A stretch of 38,570 bases of DNA from Armatimonadota bacterium (GTDB lineage Bacteria > Armatimonadota > Fimbriimonadia > Fimbriimonadales > Fimbriimonadaceae): the NCBI GenBank assembly GCA_021413725.1, contig JAIOPU010000070.1, positions 1-38,570 of the forward strand, given 5' to 3'. A program made the translations under genes and the position numbers. A model generated the notes under the pieces. It had not been told where the DNA came from. It saw nothing but the letters and a program-made list of their open reading frames with translations, and searched no databases. Within the stretch, counting starts at the first letter, position 1, and each line of letters starts with the position of its first letter. Below are positions 1-8,126 of the stretch, piece after piece.

Positions 1-1
1 C

Positions 2-421
2 GACCGAGTGACGGACTCCATGCAGAACGCGATTGATGAGACTGCTCGACGGCGCGAGATTCAGCAAAAGTACAACGAGGAAAATGGTGTTTCGCCAAGG
101 ACCATCGATAAGCGCGTTTATGAGACCGTGCGGTCCTACGACGCCGTTGCCGAAGTCGCCGCCCAATATGACGCGGCGACCATGGAGGCGATTGGAAAGG
201 ATGGCCAGCCTGTTCGAATCGAAGATATTCCGCTTCTGATTGGCAGCCTTGAGAAGGACATGAAGGACTTCGCTAAGGCGATGGAATTCGAAAAGGCAGC
301 CGGAGTTCGAGACGAAATCAAGCGTTTACGTGAAATTATGGGAGTGAGCGACGGTAGGATTGGTACCGAGAAACGAAAGCGCCCCGACCGGTTTACACGC
401 CAACGGGAGAGGGGAAAGTAA
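2..421 (+). CDS. uvrB: UvrABC system protein B, C-terminal fragment
   Basis: This is the C-terminal ~139 residues of UvrB, the damage-verifying helicase-like subunit of the UvrABC nucleotide excision repair nuclease; the gene enters from beyond the left edge. The first visible residues (DRVTDSMQNAIDETARRREI) match the end of UvrB helicase domain 2, followed by the YNEENGVSPRTI segment typical of the family. Residues about 75-112 form the C-terminal UVR domain (LEKDMKDFAKAMEFEKAAGV), the coiled-coil hairpin that contacts UvrC and UvrA. The tail is basic. The stop overlaps the 3' end of the convergent dapF gene by 29 bp. Identification is secure; the start and helicase motifs are not in the window. 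Confidence 0.95.
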   Translation, partial: DRVTDSMQNAIDETARRREIQQKYNEENGVSPRTIDKRVYETVRSYDAVAEVAAQYDAATMEAIGKDGQPVRIEDIPLLIGSLEKDMKDFAKAMEFEKAAGVRDEIKRLREIMGVSDGRIGTEKRKRPDRFTRQRERGK

Positions 422-1259
422 CTTGTTCTGGGGCTAGCCGTAGAATTTTCGCGCCGCCATAAACCAGTTTTGCCTCGCCTGTGACGAGCATATCCTTTGC
501 CCAAGATTCTGCTTCAACGATTAAGGTTCCACCGGGATTGACGACTTCAATGGGACCGCCGTGGTTGTCCCGGCGCATCGTGACAACTGCCGCAGCGGTA
601 GAGCCTGTCCCGCAGCCCAGGGTCTCGCCGACGCCTCTTTCCCAAATTCTGAGGGTGAGCTTGCGCGCAGAATCTACTCTCGTCCAGATCACACTTGTGC
701 GTTCGGGGAAGAGCGGATGGACTTCCAGAGCTTTGCTAATTGGAAAAAAGAAGTCGTCGTCCGGAAGCTCCTTGACGAAAATGATCGTGTGGGTGCTTCC
801 CGTCGAGACACTCGTGATGTGAAGTTCGGTACCCTCCACCGTCAGGCTTTGCTCAAATATTTCTTGCGAGTAGTCTGCAGGAACATCGGCCGGATCAAAA
901 CTCGCGGCGGGTAGGACGGTTGAAATTGATCCCGTGTCGTGGACAAATCCCTTAACCAATCGCCCCAGATGTTCAACATCTACGTTGCTGTCTGCGCCCA
1001 TGTGGCTATGGGCGTGTTGGATTGAGCACCTCAGCCCATTGCCGCAAAAGTCTTCGGTGCCATCGCCGTTGTACATTTTGAGTTCGAGACGGTTCGGGGT
1101 AAGCCGGTCAATAACGAGCATCCCATCTGCGCCGATCCCGAACTTTCGTTCGCAAGCCTCGATCGCCAGAGTAGGCAGATCATAGTCGAATACCGACTCT
1201 GCCTCAAAGAGGACGAAGTCATTTCCAATAGACTGATACTTGAAAAAGGGGACGTTCAT
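393..1259 (-). CDS. dapF: Diaminopimelate epimerase
   Basis: The 288-residue protein matches DapF, which interconverts LL- and meso-diaminopimelate for lysine and peptidoglycan synthesis in the cytoplasm. Both catalytic cysteines are visible: Cys72 in DFCGNGLRC and Cys216 in GCGTGSTAA. The N-terminal KYQSIGNDFV, the NGDGTEDFCGNG loop and the WERGVGETLGCG block are family hallmarks. The usual GNPH substrate-contact segment is replaced by GSTH near residue 154-157, a small deviation. The start is fixed by an ATGA overlap with the stop of the upstream 649-residue gene, implying translational coupling. The 3' end overlaps uvrB by 29 bp in convergent orientation. Confidence 0.93.
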   Translation of the reverse strand: MNVPFFKYQSIGNDFVLFEAESVFDYDLPTLAIEACERKFGIGADGMLVIDRLTPNRLELKMYNGDGTEDFCGNGLRCSIQHAHSHMGADSNVDVEHLGRLVKGFVHDTGSISTVLPAASFDPADVPADYSQEIFEQSLTVEGTELHITSVSTGSTHTIIFVKELPDDDFFFPISKALEVHPLFPERTSVIWTRVDSARKLTLRIWERGVGETLGCGTGSTAAAVVTMRRDNHGGPIEVVNPGGTLIVEAESWAKDMLVTGEAKLVYGGAKILRLAPEQVTFPSPVGV

Positions 1260-3205
1260 TGCAACGGTTCGAGATAGTACTCGGCAGTCTCCATCGTTCG
1301 CCGGAACCAGTCACCATTTGGTGAAAGAACGGAGAACCACCAAGCACTCGGTCGCTTTCCTGCCTTCTCCAAGCCGGTCGTGGCAATCACTGCATCGCGG
1401 ATCATACTGAGCCGTTTGAGTTCCGCTTCGACCTCAATGTTCCCGTAGGTGGCGTGGGCTTCTACGACCGCGGGGTCCGAAACTCGGGCCTCTTGCTCGC
1501 GAAGGACATCGTGCCATTGAGAGAGTTTGAACTTAATTTGGTGGCTGATGGAGGATTCTTCCTGGATAAACTCCTCCCGACGTGCCATCTCTGACGCTGA
1601 AGTCGTCTTTTCGAAGACCTTTTCGCGCCAGTGAATGCCTTTCGCGTGCTCGAGTTTGTTGCGTTTGGCTTTAAGCTCTTTGATCTGCTTCCAAATGACA
1701 GCCCGTTCATCACGAGCCTTTTGGATAGCCTCGTGCAAAACGTGCAATTCCGTTTGCGCTGCTTTGTACTGTTCTTCGAGAACGACCCAAGATCCCGCCT
1801 CTCGCTCCCGCAAAAATCGGATGAACTCCAGTGGGCTCGCCATTCCTCGTAGCCTTTCGAGGAATGCGCTCTGGGCAGTTGCAACTTCTCGCCATCTTGC
1901 CGCGAAGCTTGGGGCGCATAGCTCTTCGGTGCCAAAAGCCCTTGCAAGCGGGGGCGGCAATTTAAACCATAAATTTGTGCAAGATAATGAATCCCAAGTG
2001 GAATATTTCACTCGCAAAATTGGATTAATCTTGGCGTTCCACCCGTTTGCTTGCAGGGCGATGTGGAGCCGTCGGGAGAGTTTTACATAGGAACTGGCGC
2101 CCTCGTGAAACACAAAAACGAACTCCCTCGCCAACATTCCAATCAGCGTCACCGCTTTCCCAATGAGTGTGCATTCGGTGCCAAATTTCCGCTCGACCGC
2201 CGCCGCCAATTCTTCGATCGAAGTGATCGGCTTTTTCAGCGTGATGAACTGGGGGACAGGAGTCATGATGACGACGGCCTTGGGTGCCAGGCGAATTGTG
2301 CCGCGCCCTTGACCGGGAATAACAAGTTCAAAGGGTATCGCCCAAGTGCCGAACCGGGTCAAAGGATAAACTTCCGTGCCCGTGACAACTGAGTTATAGG
2401 CATCGCAAGACTGAACTCGATCGCTGATAAACTTTGCAACAATTTCAAATCTTGGCAACGTGCAAGTTTTGATGTTAAAATTTAGTAATTCTGTGGTCTT
2501 CGTAATAGAAACCGGCGTTTCTGCATGAGTGAGACTTTCTTGGATGTTGGGAAGCAAGGAAGTGTAGTAGTCTGCAAGAGAAATCTTGGATGATTGTTGG
2601 CTTGAATCACAGGCTTGATCTAGTAGCCGGCGCGCGGCGTCTTCTGCGGGTGCCAAAGTTGTCCCCGACGCCACCGAGACCGTTTCCTTCACGGAGTGCT
2701 CGAATGTCTTGAAGAGTTCTTCAAAAAGTCCGCTGAGCTTCGTTTCCGATGTGATCACCTGCCGATGACTGAGGGAAACCACGCCGCGCCATCCGAAAGC
2801 CTCGGTGATGCCATTCAGAAAGTTGGGGCGTTCGCGGGAAACTTTGGCGAGCTTAGCTCCGTGGGCTTGAAGGAGATCTCGTGTTACGACGGTTTCGGAG
2901 CCGAATATCGACGAAAACTCAGCGGCGGCGCTCCACAACTCTCTGGTTGTTGTATCGTTGTGGGGAAAGGCCTTATAGCCACCCCGTGCATCATCCGACA
3001 ATCCAGGCAGTTTTGCAAAGTAGTCGGTATCGTGAACCCCAGCGACTAAGGGGCGAGCAAATCCGAGCTGAGACGCTCGGTGAGCCACTCCTGCTTTCAT
3101 CGGCTCATCCCAAAAAATGGTCTGGCCTAATGCCAAAAAAGGAGCGTCCCCCGCAACAGTAGCGAGTTCCGCAAGCACTTCCTTTTGGCGACAGTCTGAT
3201 TCCAT
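1256..3205 (-). CDS. Unknown 649-residue protein with C-terminal coiled coil
   Basis: I do not recognise this family with confidence. The protein is soluble-looking: no signal peptide and no membrane segment. The N-terminal part contains GDAPFLALGQTIFWDEP and GVHDTDYFAKLPG, loosely reminiscent of the GQQ and EDHD-type segments of BshC-like Rossmann enzymes; that is only a weak impression. Residues about 465-575 are rich in E, K, Q and R with heptad-like spacing and probably form an antiparallel coiled coil. The gene lies between the DnaA-domain-I-like gene (41-bp gap upstream) and dapF (4-bp ATGA overlap downstream), so the three are probably one transcript. The link with dapF may only reflect transcription. 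Confidence 0.8.
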   Translation of the reverse strand: MESDCRQKEVLAELATVAGDAPFLALGQTIFWDEPMKAGVAHRASQLGFARPLVAGVHDTDYFAKLPGLSDDARGGYKAFPHNDTTTRELWSAAAEFSSIFGSETVVTRDLLQAHGAKLAKVSRERPNFLNGITEAFGWRGVVSLSHRQVITSETKLSGLFEELFKTFEHSVKETVSVASGTTLAPAEDAARRLLDQACDSSQQSSKISLADYYTSLLPNIQESLTHAETPVSITKTTELLNFNIKTCTLPRFEIVAKFISDRVQSCDAYNSVVTGTEVYPLTRFGTWAIPFELVIPGQGRGTIRLAPKAVVIMTPVPQFITLKKPITSIEELAAAVERKFGTECTLIGKAVTLIGMLAREFVFVFHEGASSYVKLSRRLHIALQANGWNAKINPILRVKYSTWDSLSCTNLWFKLPPPLARAFGTEELCAPSFAARWREVATAQSAFLERLRGMASPLEFIRFLREREAGSWVVLEEQYKAAQTELHVLHEAIQKARDERAVIWKQIKELKAKRNKLEHAKGIHWREKVFEKTTSASEMARREEFIQEESSISHQIKFKLSQWHDVLREQEARVSDPAVVEAHATYGNIEVEAELKRLSMIRDAVIATTGLEKAGKRPSAWWFSVLSPNGDWFRRTMETAEYYLEPLQ

Positions 3206-3246
3206 GAGGTCAAGCTCATTCTACGCCAGCAGAGATTGCCGCGTTT

Positions 3247-3852
3247 TTAGATTTCTACGGCTTTTTCGAGCACTGCTTGCGCAACAAGAACACTCGGAAC
3301 ATCGGCGTATTGCGCCACTCGCTCAAGAACTCGCGCAAAGTTTCGCTCATCAAGCTCAGAGGTAATGGGACTCGTCCGCAGTGCTTCCGCAACTAGTTCA
3401 ACTGCCTCAATGTAGAATTTCGCCCGATTCTGGGGAAGCGATTTGTTAAGAATGCCTGCATTTTTGCGAGTCAACCCTTCGTAAACTGACTCCCAGCTTG
3501 TTTCGGACTTCATCTCCGCTTTCGCGCGGTCAATGGCTTGTTGTTGGAGCCGTCGAACTTCGACGTCCTTGCGTTTTGCCATTTCCCAATCGGCAACGGT
3601 AACCCCGTCGATGATTCGGGCGATGATCGGTATCCCGAGCTTTGAGGCCATTGCACGCTCGATTAGAATCTTGGTCGAGTGCATTTTGAGGTGGCCGCTA
3701 AGATCGGTGGACTCATTCGGGAGACCCAAGACGAACTGCCCATCTTCCACGGCGACAGGCTGGCTGAGGTTGAGGGCGGTCCAAACGCCCATACCCGTAA
3801 CCCCGTTACGAATTTCGGGGAGCACTTCTTGCCAAGCTTGAGCAAAGTCCAT
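3247..3852 (-). CDS. DnaA domain I-like protein without ATPase
   Basis: This 201-residue protein starts with a segment resembling DnaA domain I, the small interaction domain that binds DnaB and DiaA/HobA-type partners: AWQEVLPEIR, then VAVEDGQFVLGLPNE, then ILIERAM. It lacks the AAA+ and DNA-binding domains of real DnaA. Residues about 95-120 look helical and charged (DWEMAKRKDVEVRRLQQQA), and the C-terminal half is predicted helical. It would be cytoplasmic. It is the first gene of the leftward operon ending in dapF. The minus-strand start codon is preceded by CATAAT at a 7-nt spacing, supporting this ATG. The domain assignment is from pattern recognition only. Confidence 0.75.
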   Translation of the reverse strand: MDFAQAWQEVLPEIRNGVTGMGVWTALNLSQPVAVEDGQFVLGLPNESTDLSGHLKMHSTKILIERAMASKLGIPIIARIIDGVTVADWEMAKRKDVEVRRLQQQAIDRAKAEMKSETSWESVYEGLTRKNAGILNKSLPQNRAKFYIEAVELVAEALRTSPITSELDERNFARVLERVAQYADVPSVLVAQAVLEKAVEI

Positions 3853-3859
3853 CGGTTCA

Positions 3860-3865
3860 ATTATG
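3860..3865 (-). promoter_or_regulatory. -10 box for the leftward dapF operon
   Basis: The minus strand reads CATAAT, 7 nt before the ATG at 3852, so transcription would start at or within a base or two of the start codon. No good -35 hexamer is visible at 16-18 bp. Confidence 0.55.
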
Positions 3866-3936
3866 ACGCGAACTTAGTCCCTATTGTTGACACAAAAACA
3901 GGTTGTAACGAGTGGACATCGTCTCGGCGTCCTTTA

Positions 3937-4593
3937 ATGGTGATCGCAACCTTGCTCTTAACCTGCCTTGCCGACCCGATTCCCGTTCTGTTTCTAGGCA
4001 ATAGTCACACATGGTCCAATGATCTTCCCGGCATGGTCCGGCAGCTCGCCGAATCGGACGGTAGCAACCGTAAGGTCATTACGGAGACTCTCCAATCTGA
4101 GTTTCTTGAGGGATTCGCCACAAGTGCCAGTGCCGCAAGTAAGATCAAGTCTAAAAGATGGTCCACGATTGTTCTTCAAGGGCTAAAACTGAGCAGTTCC
4201 CACAAATACCTGTACGACCACCAAGGTGCAGAAACTATAGCTGGTGTCGCAAAAGAGAATGCTGACAAAGCACTACTTTTCGCAGAATGGCCCCGCAAAG
4301 GGTGGGACGAAACGGAGTGGATTATTGACCAATATCGTGAAACAAGCAAGGTCAGCAAGGTACCCATTTGTCCGGTCGGTAGGGCTTGGGCTCCAGTTTT
4401 GCAAGAGTTTCCAAGTTTGGCGTTGTGGTCGCAAGATGGGAATCATGCGTCGGTAGCCGGGACATATTTGGCCGCTTGCGGTCTCTATTATTCAGTCTTT
4501 GGCGAGGATCGTGACCCGAAATGGCACCCGCAAGGACTTAAGGAATCGGTCGCGAAGAGGTTACAGAAACACGCCCACAATGCGGTCAAATGA
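3937..4593 (+). CDS. Secreted SGNH/GDSL-like hydrolase
   Basis: The 218-residue protein begins with a short hydrophobic stretch (MVIATLLLTCLA) that looks like a signal peptide; the cysteine is not in a good lipobox. It then has the SGNH block I motif LFLGNSHTW with the likely nucleophile Ser23, and a block V Asp-x-x-His (D167-G-N-H170) followed by ASVAGTYLAA. This layout fits SGNH hydrolases of the DUF4886-like type, acting on an unknown ester in the cell envelope. I chose the ATG at 3937 because the longer open frame runs antisense through the DnaA-like gene and lacks homology-like content. The 3' end overlaps the convergent PfkB gene by 8 bp. Confidence 0.8.
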   Translation: MVIATLLLTCLADPIPVLFLGNSHTWSNDLPGMVRQLAESDGSNRKVITETLQSEFLEGFATSASAASKIKSKRWSTIVLQGLKLSSSHKYLYDHQGAETIAGVAKENADKALLFAEWPRKGWDETEWIIDQYRETSKVSKVPICPVGRAWAPVLQEFPSLALWSQDGNHASVAGTYLAACGLYYSVFGEDRDPKWHPQGLKESVAKRLQKHAHNAVK

Positions 4594-5530
4594 GCCTGAC
4601 AGTGGCTTCACGCAACAGACCTTCAATCACCGCCTTCCGACCAATCTGAGTTCCGTCCGTCATTGCCGTCGCGGCACCTGCGGCAAGTCCCCAGCGGAGC
4701 GCTACTTCAGGAGATTCTCCGCCTGAGAGTTTCATGAGGAAGGCACCCAGCAGTGAGTCGCCACTGCCAATTGTGCTCTTAGCGACAATTTTTGGAGATG
4801 AGCCAATGTAGGTAGCGTCATGACACGCCAACACCGCCCCTTTCGCCCCTAGGCTGATTAGCGCCATGCCCCCCGGCGCAAGTCTTCTCAAAAGTTCGTG
4901 AGCAGCGGAAGCGGCTGTTTCCGGGTCTGGAATTTCGTACCCCAAAAGTCTCGCCGCTTCCTTCGAATTCGGCTTGATCAAATGTGGCCTGGCCTCAAGT
5001 CCAGCAACCATCGCTTCGCCATCGGCGTCCAGCAAGGTTTTCGCCCCGTTATTCTGGGCGATTGTAATGAGTTGGCCGTAGGCATCCGCTGGGGCGCCGG
5101 GGGGGAGAGACCCTCCCATCGCAACCCATTTGGCGTTTTGCGACAATCGCTCCACGACAGCAACCAGTTCATTCCACTCCGCTAGAGTTATCGCCGCTCC
5201 TCGCGAGTTAAGAGTCGTGGGCGGAACTTGTTCCTCTACCGATTCCACGTTGAAATTCCTCCGAGTCTCCTCCGCAACTTGGACAAATTCTGCCGCGACC
5301 CCCTGCGCAAGCACGGCTTTCAGCACAACTCGACCGTCATGCCCACCCAGAAATCCCGTTGCGGTAGATTCACCACCGATTTCCACCGCAATCCGCGATA
5401 AGTTAATCCCCTTGCCGCCCGCATCATGCTCTTGCCGGGTGACTCGATTCGTGTCGCTGACCAGCAGTTTTTTAACAAATAAAGTGGTGTCGACACTCGG
5501 GTTCAGCGTGATGCTCAGAATCATTGCCAT
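4586..5530 (-). CDS. PfkB-family 1-phosphofructokinase-like kinase
   Basis: The 314-residue protein is a ribokinase/PfkB-family sugar kinase closest to the FruK/LacC group, which phosphorylates fructose-1-phosphate or tagatose-6-phosphate. The N-terminus (ILSITLNPSVD) is typical of that group. AGGKGINLSR at 38-47 is PfkB signature 1, KPNSKEAARLLG lies at about 186-197, and TIGSGDSLLGAF at about 253-264 is signature 2 with catalytic base Asp258. The frame extends upstream, but the ATG at 5530 (GGGG about 7 nt upstream) or 5524 fits the family start. No PTS or fru regulator is adjacent, so the substrate is not fixed by context. It is divergent from the cyclophilin gene with only 34 bp between starts. 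Confidence 0.88.
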   Translation of the reverse strand: MAMILSITLNPSVDTTLFVKKLLVSDTNRVTRQEHDAGGKGINLSRIAVEIGGESTATGFLGGHDGRVVLKAVLAQGVAAEFVQVAEETRRNFNVESVEEQVPPTTLNSRGAAITLAEWNELVAVVERLSQNAKWVAMGGSLPPGAPADAYGQLITIAQNNGAKTLLDADGEAMVAGLEARPHLIKPNSKEAARLLGYEIPDPETAASAAHELLRRLAPGGMALISLGAKGAVLACHDATYIGSSPKIVAKSTIGSGDSLLGAFLMKLSGGESPEVALRWGLAAGAATAMTDGTQIGRKAVIEGLLREATVRLI

Positions 5531-5564
5531 ATTGTGCCCCGTTTTCTCGGTATTCTTGCGAGTG

Positions 5565-6092
5565 ATGATCGCAGTAGTCCTCGCAGCAACACTGGTCGGG
5601 AGCGGCACGCTCACCGGCCCCAAAATTCAAGTCACTTTCACAAGCGGAAAGTCTTTCGTGATTCAAACCGACGCCAAAGGTTCACCCCTCACCACGAAGC
5701 ACATCGTTGAACTCGTGAAGAAGAAGTTCTATGACGGTATTAAGTTCCACCGCGTCGAAGATTGGGTAGTTCAATGGGGCGATCCCGCTTCGAAGAAAGG
5801 CCTGAACGGTAACATCGGCAACGGTGGATCTGGTAAGCCCGTAAAATTTGAGGCGGGCAAAATCTCGTTCCTCCGTGGAGCGGTGGGAATGGCTTCCACC
5901 GGCAGCAAAGTTGGGGGCGATTCACAAATTTTTGTCGTGCGCAAAGACAGTTCTTTCCTCGACGGAAATTATGCGATCCTCGGTCAGGTTATAAGCGGCA
6001 TGGACGTGATCGACAAAATCGCGACCGGCGACACGATCAAGAGCATGATCGTGATGGGTGTGAAGTCGGTCAAGAAGCCGATCAAGAAATAG
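5565..6092 (+). CDS. Exported cyclophilin-type peptidyl-prolyl isomerase
   Basis: The 175-residue protein is a cyclophilin, catalysing cis-trans isomerisation of Xaa-Pro bonds. KIQVTFTSG opens the fold, FHRVEDWVVQWGDP (about residues 64-77) corresponds to the FHRVIPGFMIQGGDP catalytic segment with the conserved Arg, and GMASTGSKVGGDSQIFVV corresponds to the GMA...SQFFI region. The N-terminal MIAVVLAATLVGSG looks like a signal peptide, so it probably works outside the cytoplasm. The ATG at 5565 leaves 34 bp to the divergent kinase start; an upstream in-frame ATG at 5511 would add a second hydrophobic stretch and overlap that gene. TATTCT lies 8 nt before the chosen ATG. The stop overlaps the next start by one base (TAGTG). 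Confidence 0.88.
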   Translation: MIAVVLAATLVGSGTLTGPKIQVTFTSGKSFVIQTDAKGSPLTTKHIVELVKKKFYDGIKFHRVEDWVVQWGDPASKKGLNGNIGNGGSGKPVKFEAGKISFLRGAVGMASTGSKVGGDSQIFVVRKDSSFLDGNYAILGQVISGMDVIDKIATGDTIKSMIVMGVKSVKKPIKK

Positions 6093-6889
6093 TGTTCGGT
6101 GAGTCCTTCGCGGAAGCATGGGCGGCACGCTACGGCGCGCCGCCCACCGCTGATTTTCCCGAGTTAGGACCGTTTTTGCGGCATCGCAGCGTTCGCGCCT
6201 TTTCGGATCGACCTGTTTCCGAGGAGCTGATTTCAGCTTTGGTGGGAGCCGCCCAAAGTGCCAGCACCAGTAGCAATTTGCAGCTTTACTCCATGGTCAG
6301 CGTTCAGGATCGGGCTTTGCGTGCAAAGCTAAATGAATTCACGAGCAATCAATCTCAAGTCACAACCGCTCCATGGTTTTTCGCGTTCTGCGCCGACCAT
6401 TCTCGTCTGCGGCTCGCTGCATCGGGTTCAGAAGCAGACAATTTAGACTACGAAGACTACTTTCTCATGGCGGTCGTCGACGCCGCCCTCGCGGCTGAGC
6501 GAATGACCGTCACCGCTGAAGCCATGGGCTTGGGCGTCTGCTATATCGGTGCTCTCCGGAACAATCCCGCCGCTGTCGCCGACCTTCTTGGCTTTCCGGA
6601 CGGAGTCTTTGGGGTCTTCGGTCTCTGCCTTGGCTATCCCGCCGAGCAGTGCGATGCCGCGATCAAGCCGCGACTCCACCAGGACGCAATCTGGTTTCGA
6701 GAGCGATACGACGCGAAAATCGGCGTAGAAGAATACAATGCCAGAATGGCAAAGTTCTACAAAAGCCAAAGTCAAGATCCGACCGTGACATGGTCGCAGC
6801 GGAGTTTGCGTCGGCTAGAGAAGAAATACATGTCCGGTCGGGAAGTCATCAAGGCGTGGCTCGAAAAAACCGGCTTCGTTCGCCGCTAA
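6092..6889 (+). CDS. Nitroreductase family (NfsA/Frp-like) oxidoreductase
   Basis: The 265-residue protein matches FMN-dependent NADPH nitroreductases of the NfsA/Frp group. Hallmarks are the N-terminal RHRSVRAFSDRPVSEE (FMN phosphate contact), AAQSASTSSNLQLYS, the AERMTVTAEAMGLGVCYIG helix-strand region and GLCLGYPAE. The C-terminal extension (about 200-265, basic) is also typical of this subgroup. It reduces flavins, quinones or nitro-compounds in the cytoplasm. The GTG at 6092 overlaps the cyclophilin stop by one base, suggesting translational coupling. Physiological substrate unknown. Confidence 0.9.
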   Translation: MFGESFAEAWAARYGAPPTADFPELGPFLRHRSVRAFSDRPVSEELISALVGAAQSASTSSNLQLYSMVSVQDRALRAKLNEFTSNQSQVTTAPWFFAFCADHSRLRLAASGSEADNLDYEDYFLMAVVDAALAAERMTVTAEAMGLGVCYIGALRNNPAAVADLLGFPDGVFGVFGLCLGYPAEQCDAAIKPRLHQDAIWFRERYDAKIGVEEYNARMAKFYKSQSQDPTVTWSQRSLRRLEKKYMSGREVIKAWLEKTGFVRR

Positions 6890-6929
6890 CAAGAAAATTA
6901 AGCGGGAACGATATTTCTTCGAAAAAAGG

Positions 6930-6959
6930 TTGACTTTTGTAGGTGCCTTCCCGCATAAT
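6930..6959 (+). promoter_or_regulatory. Sigma-70-type promoter for the DnaJ-WD40 gene
   Basis: TTGACT at 6930-6935 and CATAAT at 6954-6959 are separated by 18 bp, the best -35/-10 pair in the window. The predicted transcription start near 6966 is only about six bases before the ATG at 6972, leaving no room for a Shine-Dalgarno site. Confidence 0.7.
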
Positions 6960-6971
6960 CAGTACACAGTG

Positions 6972-8126
6972 ATGAGTCTCTATGAAATATTGGGCGTAGA
7001 CCCAACCGCAAAACCCTCCGTCGTCCGTAGCGCCTACCGAAAATTGGCTCGCGAGTGCCACCCGGACGTCAACGATGATCCCGCTGCGCACGAGAAAATG
7101 GCCGAGATCAACTCGGCTTATCAGACCCTGATCGATCCGATCCGCCGCCAGGAATATGACCAGGCGCGCGACCCTGCCCCACCTGCTTCCACGCGCGTGG
7201 ACGAGCGACAGTTTGAGGACGCCAACCAGCTTAACATTCGCCTCCTGCACCGGCTCAAAGCGCACAAGACCCCGATTTACGCGGTCAGCTTTGCTCCGGA
7301 CAGCGGTCAAATGGTCTCCAGTTCCTTTGATAACGAAGTGATCTGGTGGAATCCAGTGACTTTCGAACCTAGCCGCAAGCTCAAGCTCGAAGGCGGTGTC
7401 GTCTCGACCGTACAGGCTCTCGAAGCCGACCGAATCGTCGCCGCCGGTAGCTCCGAGAGCGTGGTTTCGGTCTGGACTCTGGATGGTGAGCGCATCGAAT
7501 CCTGGCGCAACAACCCGCTAGAATGGGTCTGCTGCGTGGGCGTCTCCGGTGACGGCCGAAATGTCGCCATGGGCAGTGTCTACAACACACTCCAAGTTTG
7601 CCGCACAAAGAGCGGGGATGCCGTCTTCGCAGGAACGACTCACAGCCAATCGGTGACTGCGGTGACGTGGTCCAATGACAACCGCTACATCGCCACCGGG
7701 TCTGCCGACGCAACGGTAAAGCTGTGGTCGGGTGTGACCGGACAAGAGTTGACGACCTTCAAGGCTGTTCGCTCGACGGTTTCTTGCATCGCTTTCAGCC
7801 CCGATGCGCAGTACATGGCGGTCGCCGCCGTTGACCTTTCGATCCGGATCTTCCGAATGTCGGACTACACGCACATCAAGACCTTCTTCGGTCACGAAAA
7901 GCCGATTGAAGCGATGGCGTTCCATCCGAACGGAATGCTCCTCGGTAGCGTTTCGCGCGATGGCACGGTCGGACTCTGGAACGTCTTGCAAGGTCAAAAC
8001 CACGTCAAGATCAACGCGAGCGCTCAGCCTCTGGCCGCGATTGCGTTCAGTCCGGATGGGTCGAAGCTTGCCGCTGCAGGTTTAGATCGAATGCTCCGCG
8101 TCTGGGAACTTGAGTTCAGCAAGTAA
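6972..8126 (+). CDS. J-domain/WD40 repeat fusion protein
   Basis: The 384-residue cytoplasmic protein joins an N-terminal J-domain (about residues 1-62: SLYEILGVD, then CHPDV with the HPD triad at 30-32, then NSAYQTL) to a C-terminal beta-propeller of about seven WD40 repeats (about 95-384). Repeats show IYAVSFAPD, VTAVTWSNDNRYIATGSAD, VSCIAFSPDAQYMAVAAVD and IAFSPDGSKLAAAG endings, with degenerate WD dipeptides (KLWSG, RVWEL). There is no Gly/Phe region, zinc finger or DnaJ C-terminal domain. The HPD indicates recruitment of a DnaK-type Hsp70 to whatever the propeller binds; the client is unknown. Start M at 6972 sits directly before the J-domain. Downstream, the stop is followed by a 64-bp palindrome. 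Confidence 0.9.
   Translation: MSLYEILGVDPTAKPSVVRSAYRKLARECHPDVNDDPAAHEKMAEINSAYQTLIDPIRRQEYDQARDPAPPASTRVDERQFEDANQLNIRLLHRLKAHKTPIYAVSFAPDSGQMVSSSFDNEVIWWNPVTFEPSRKLKLEGGVVSTVQALEADRIVAAGSSESVVSVWTLDGERIESWRNNPLEWVCCVGVSGDGRNVAMGSVYNTLQVCRTKSGDAVFAGTTHSQSVTAVTWSNDNRYIATGSADATVKLWSGVTGQELTTFKAVRSTVSCIAFSPDAQYMAVAAVDLSIRIFRMSDYTHIKTFFGHEKPIEAMAFHPNGMLLGSVSRDGTVGLWNVLQGQNHVKINASAQPLAAIAFSPDGSKLAAAGLDRMLRVWELEFSK

Noticed and set aside
3679-3936. N-terminal extension of the SGNH hydrolase frame
   Set aside because: It overlaps the DnaA-like gene antisense and has no signal-peptide or domain character.
5130-5564. Long N-terminal extension of the cyclophilin frame
   Set aside because: It runs antisense through the PfkB kinase, whose motifs are intact; the signal peptide begins at 5565.
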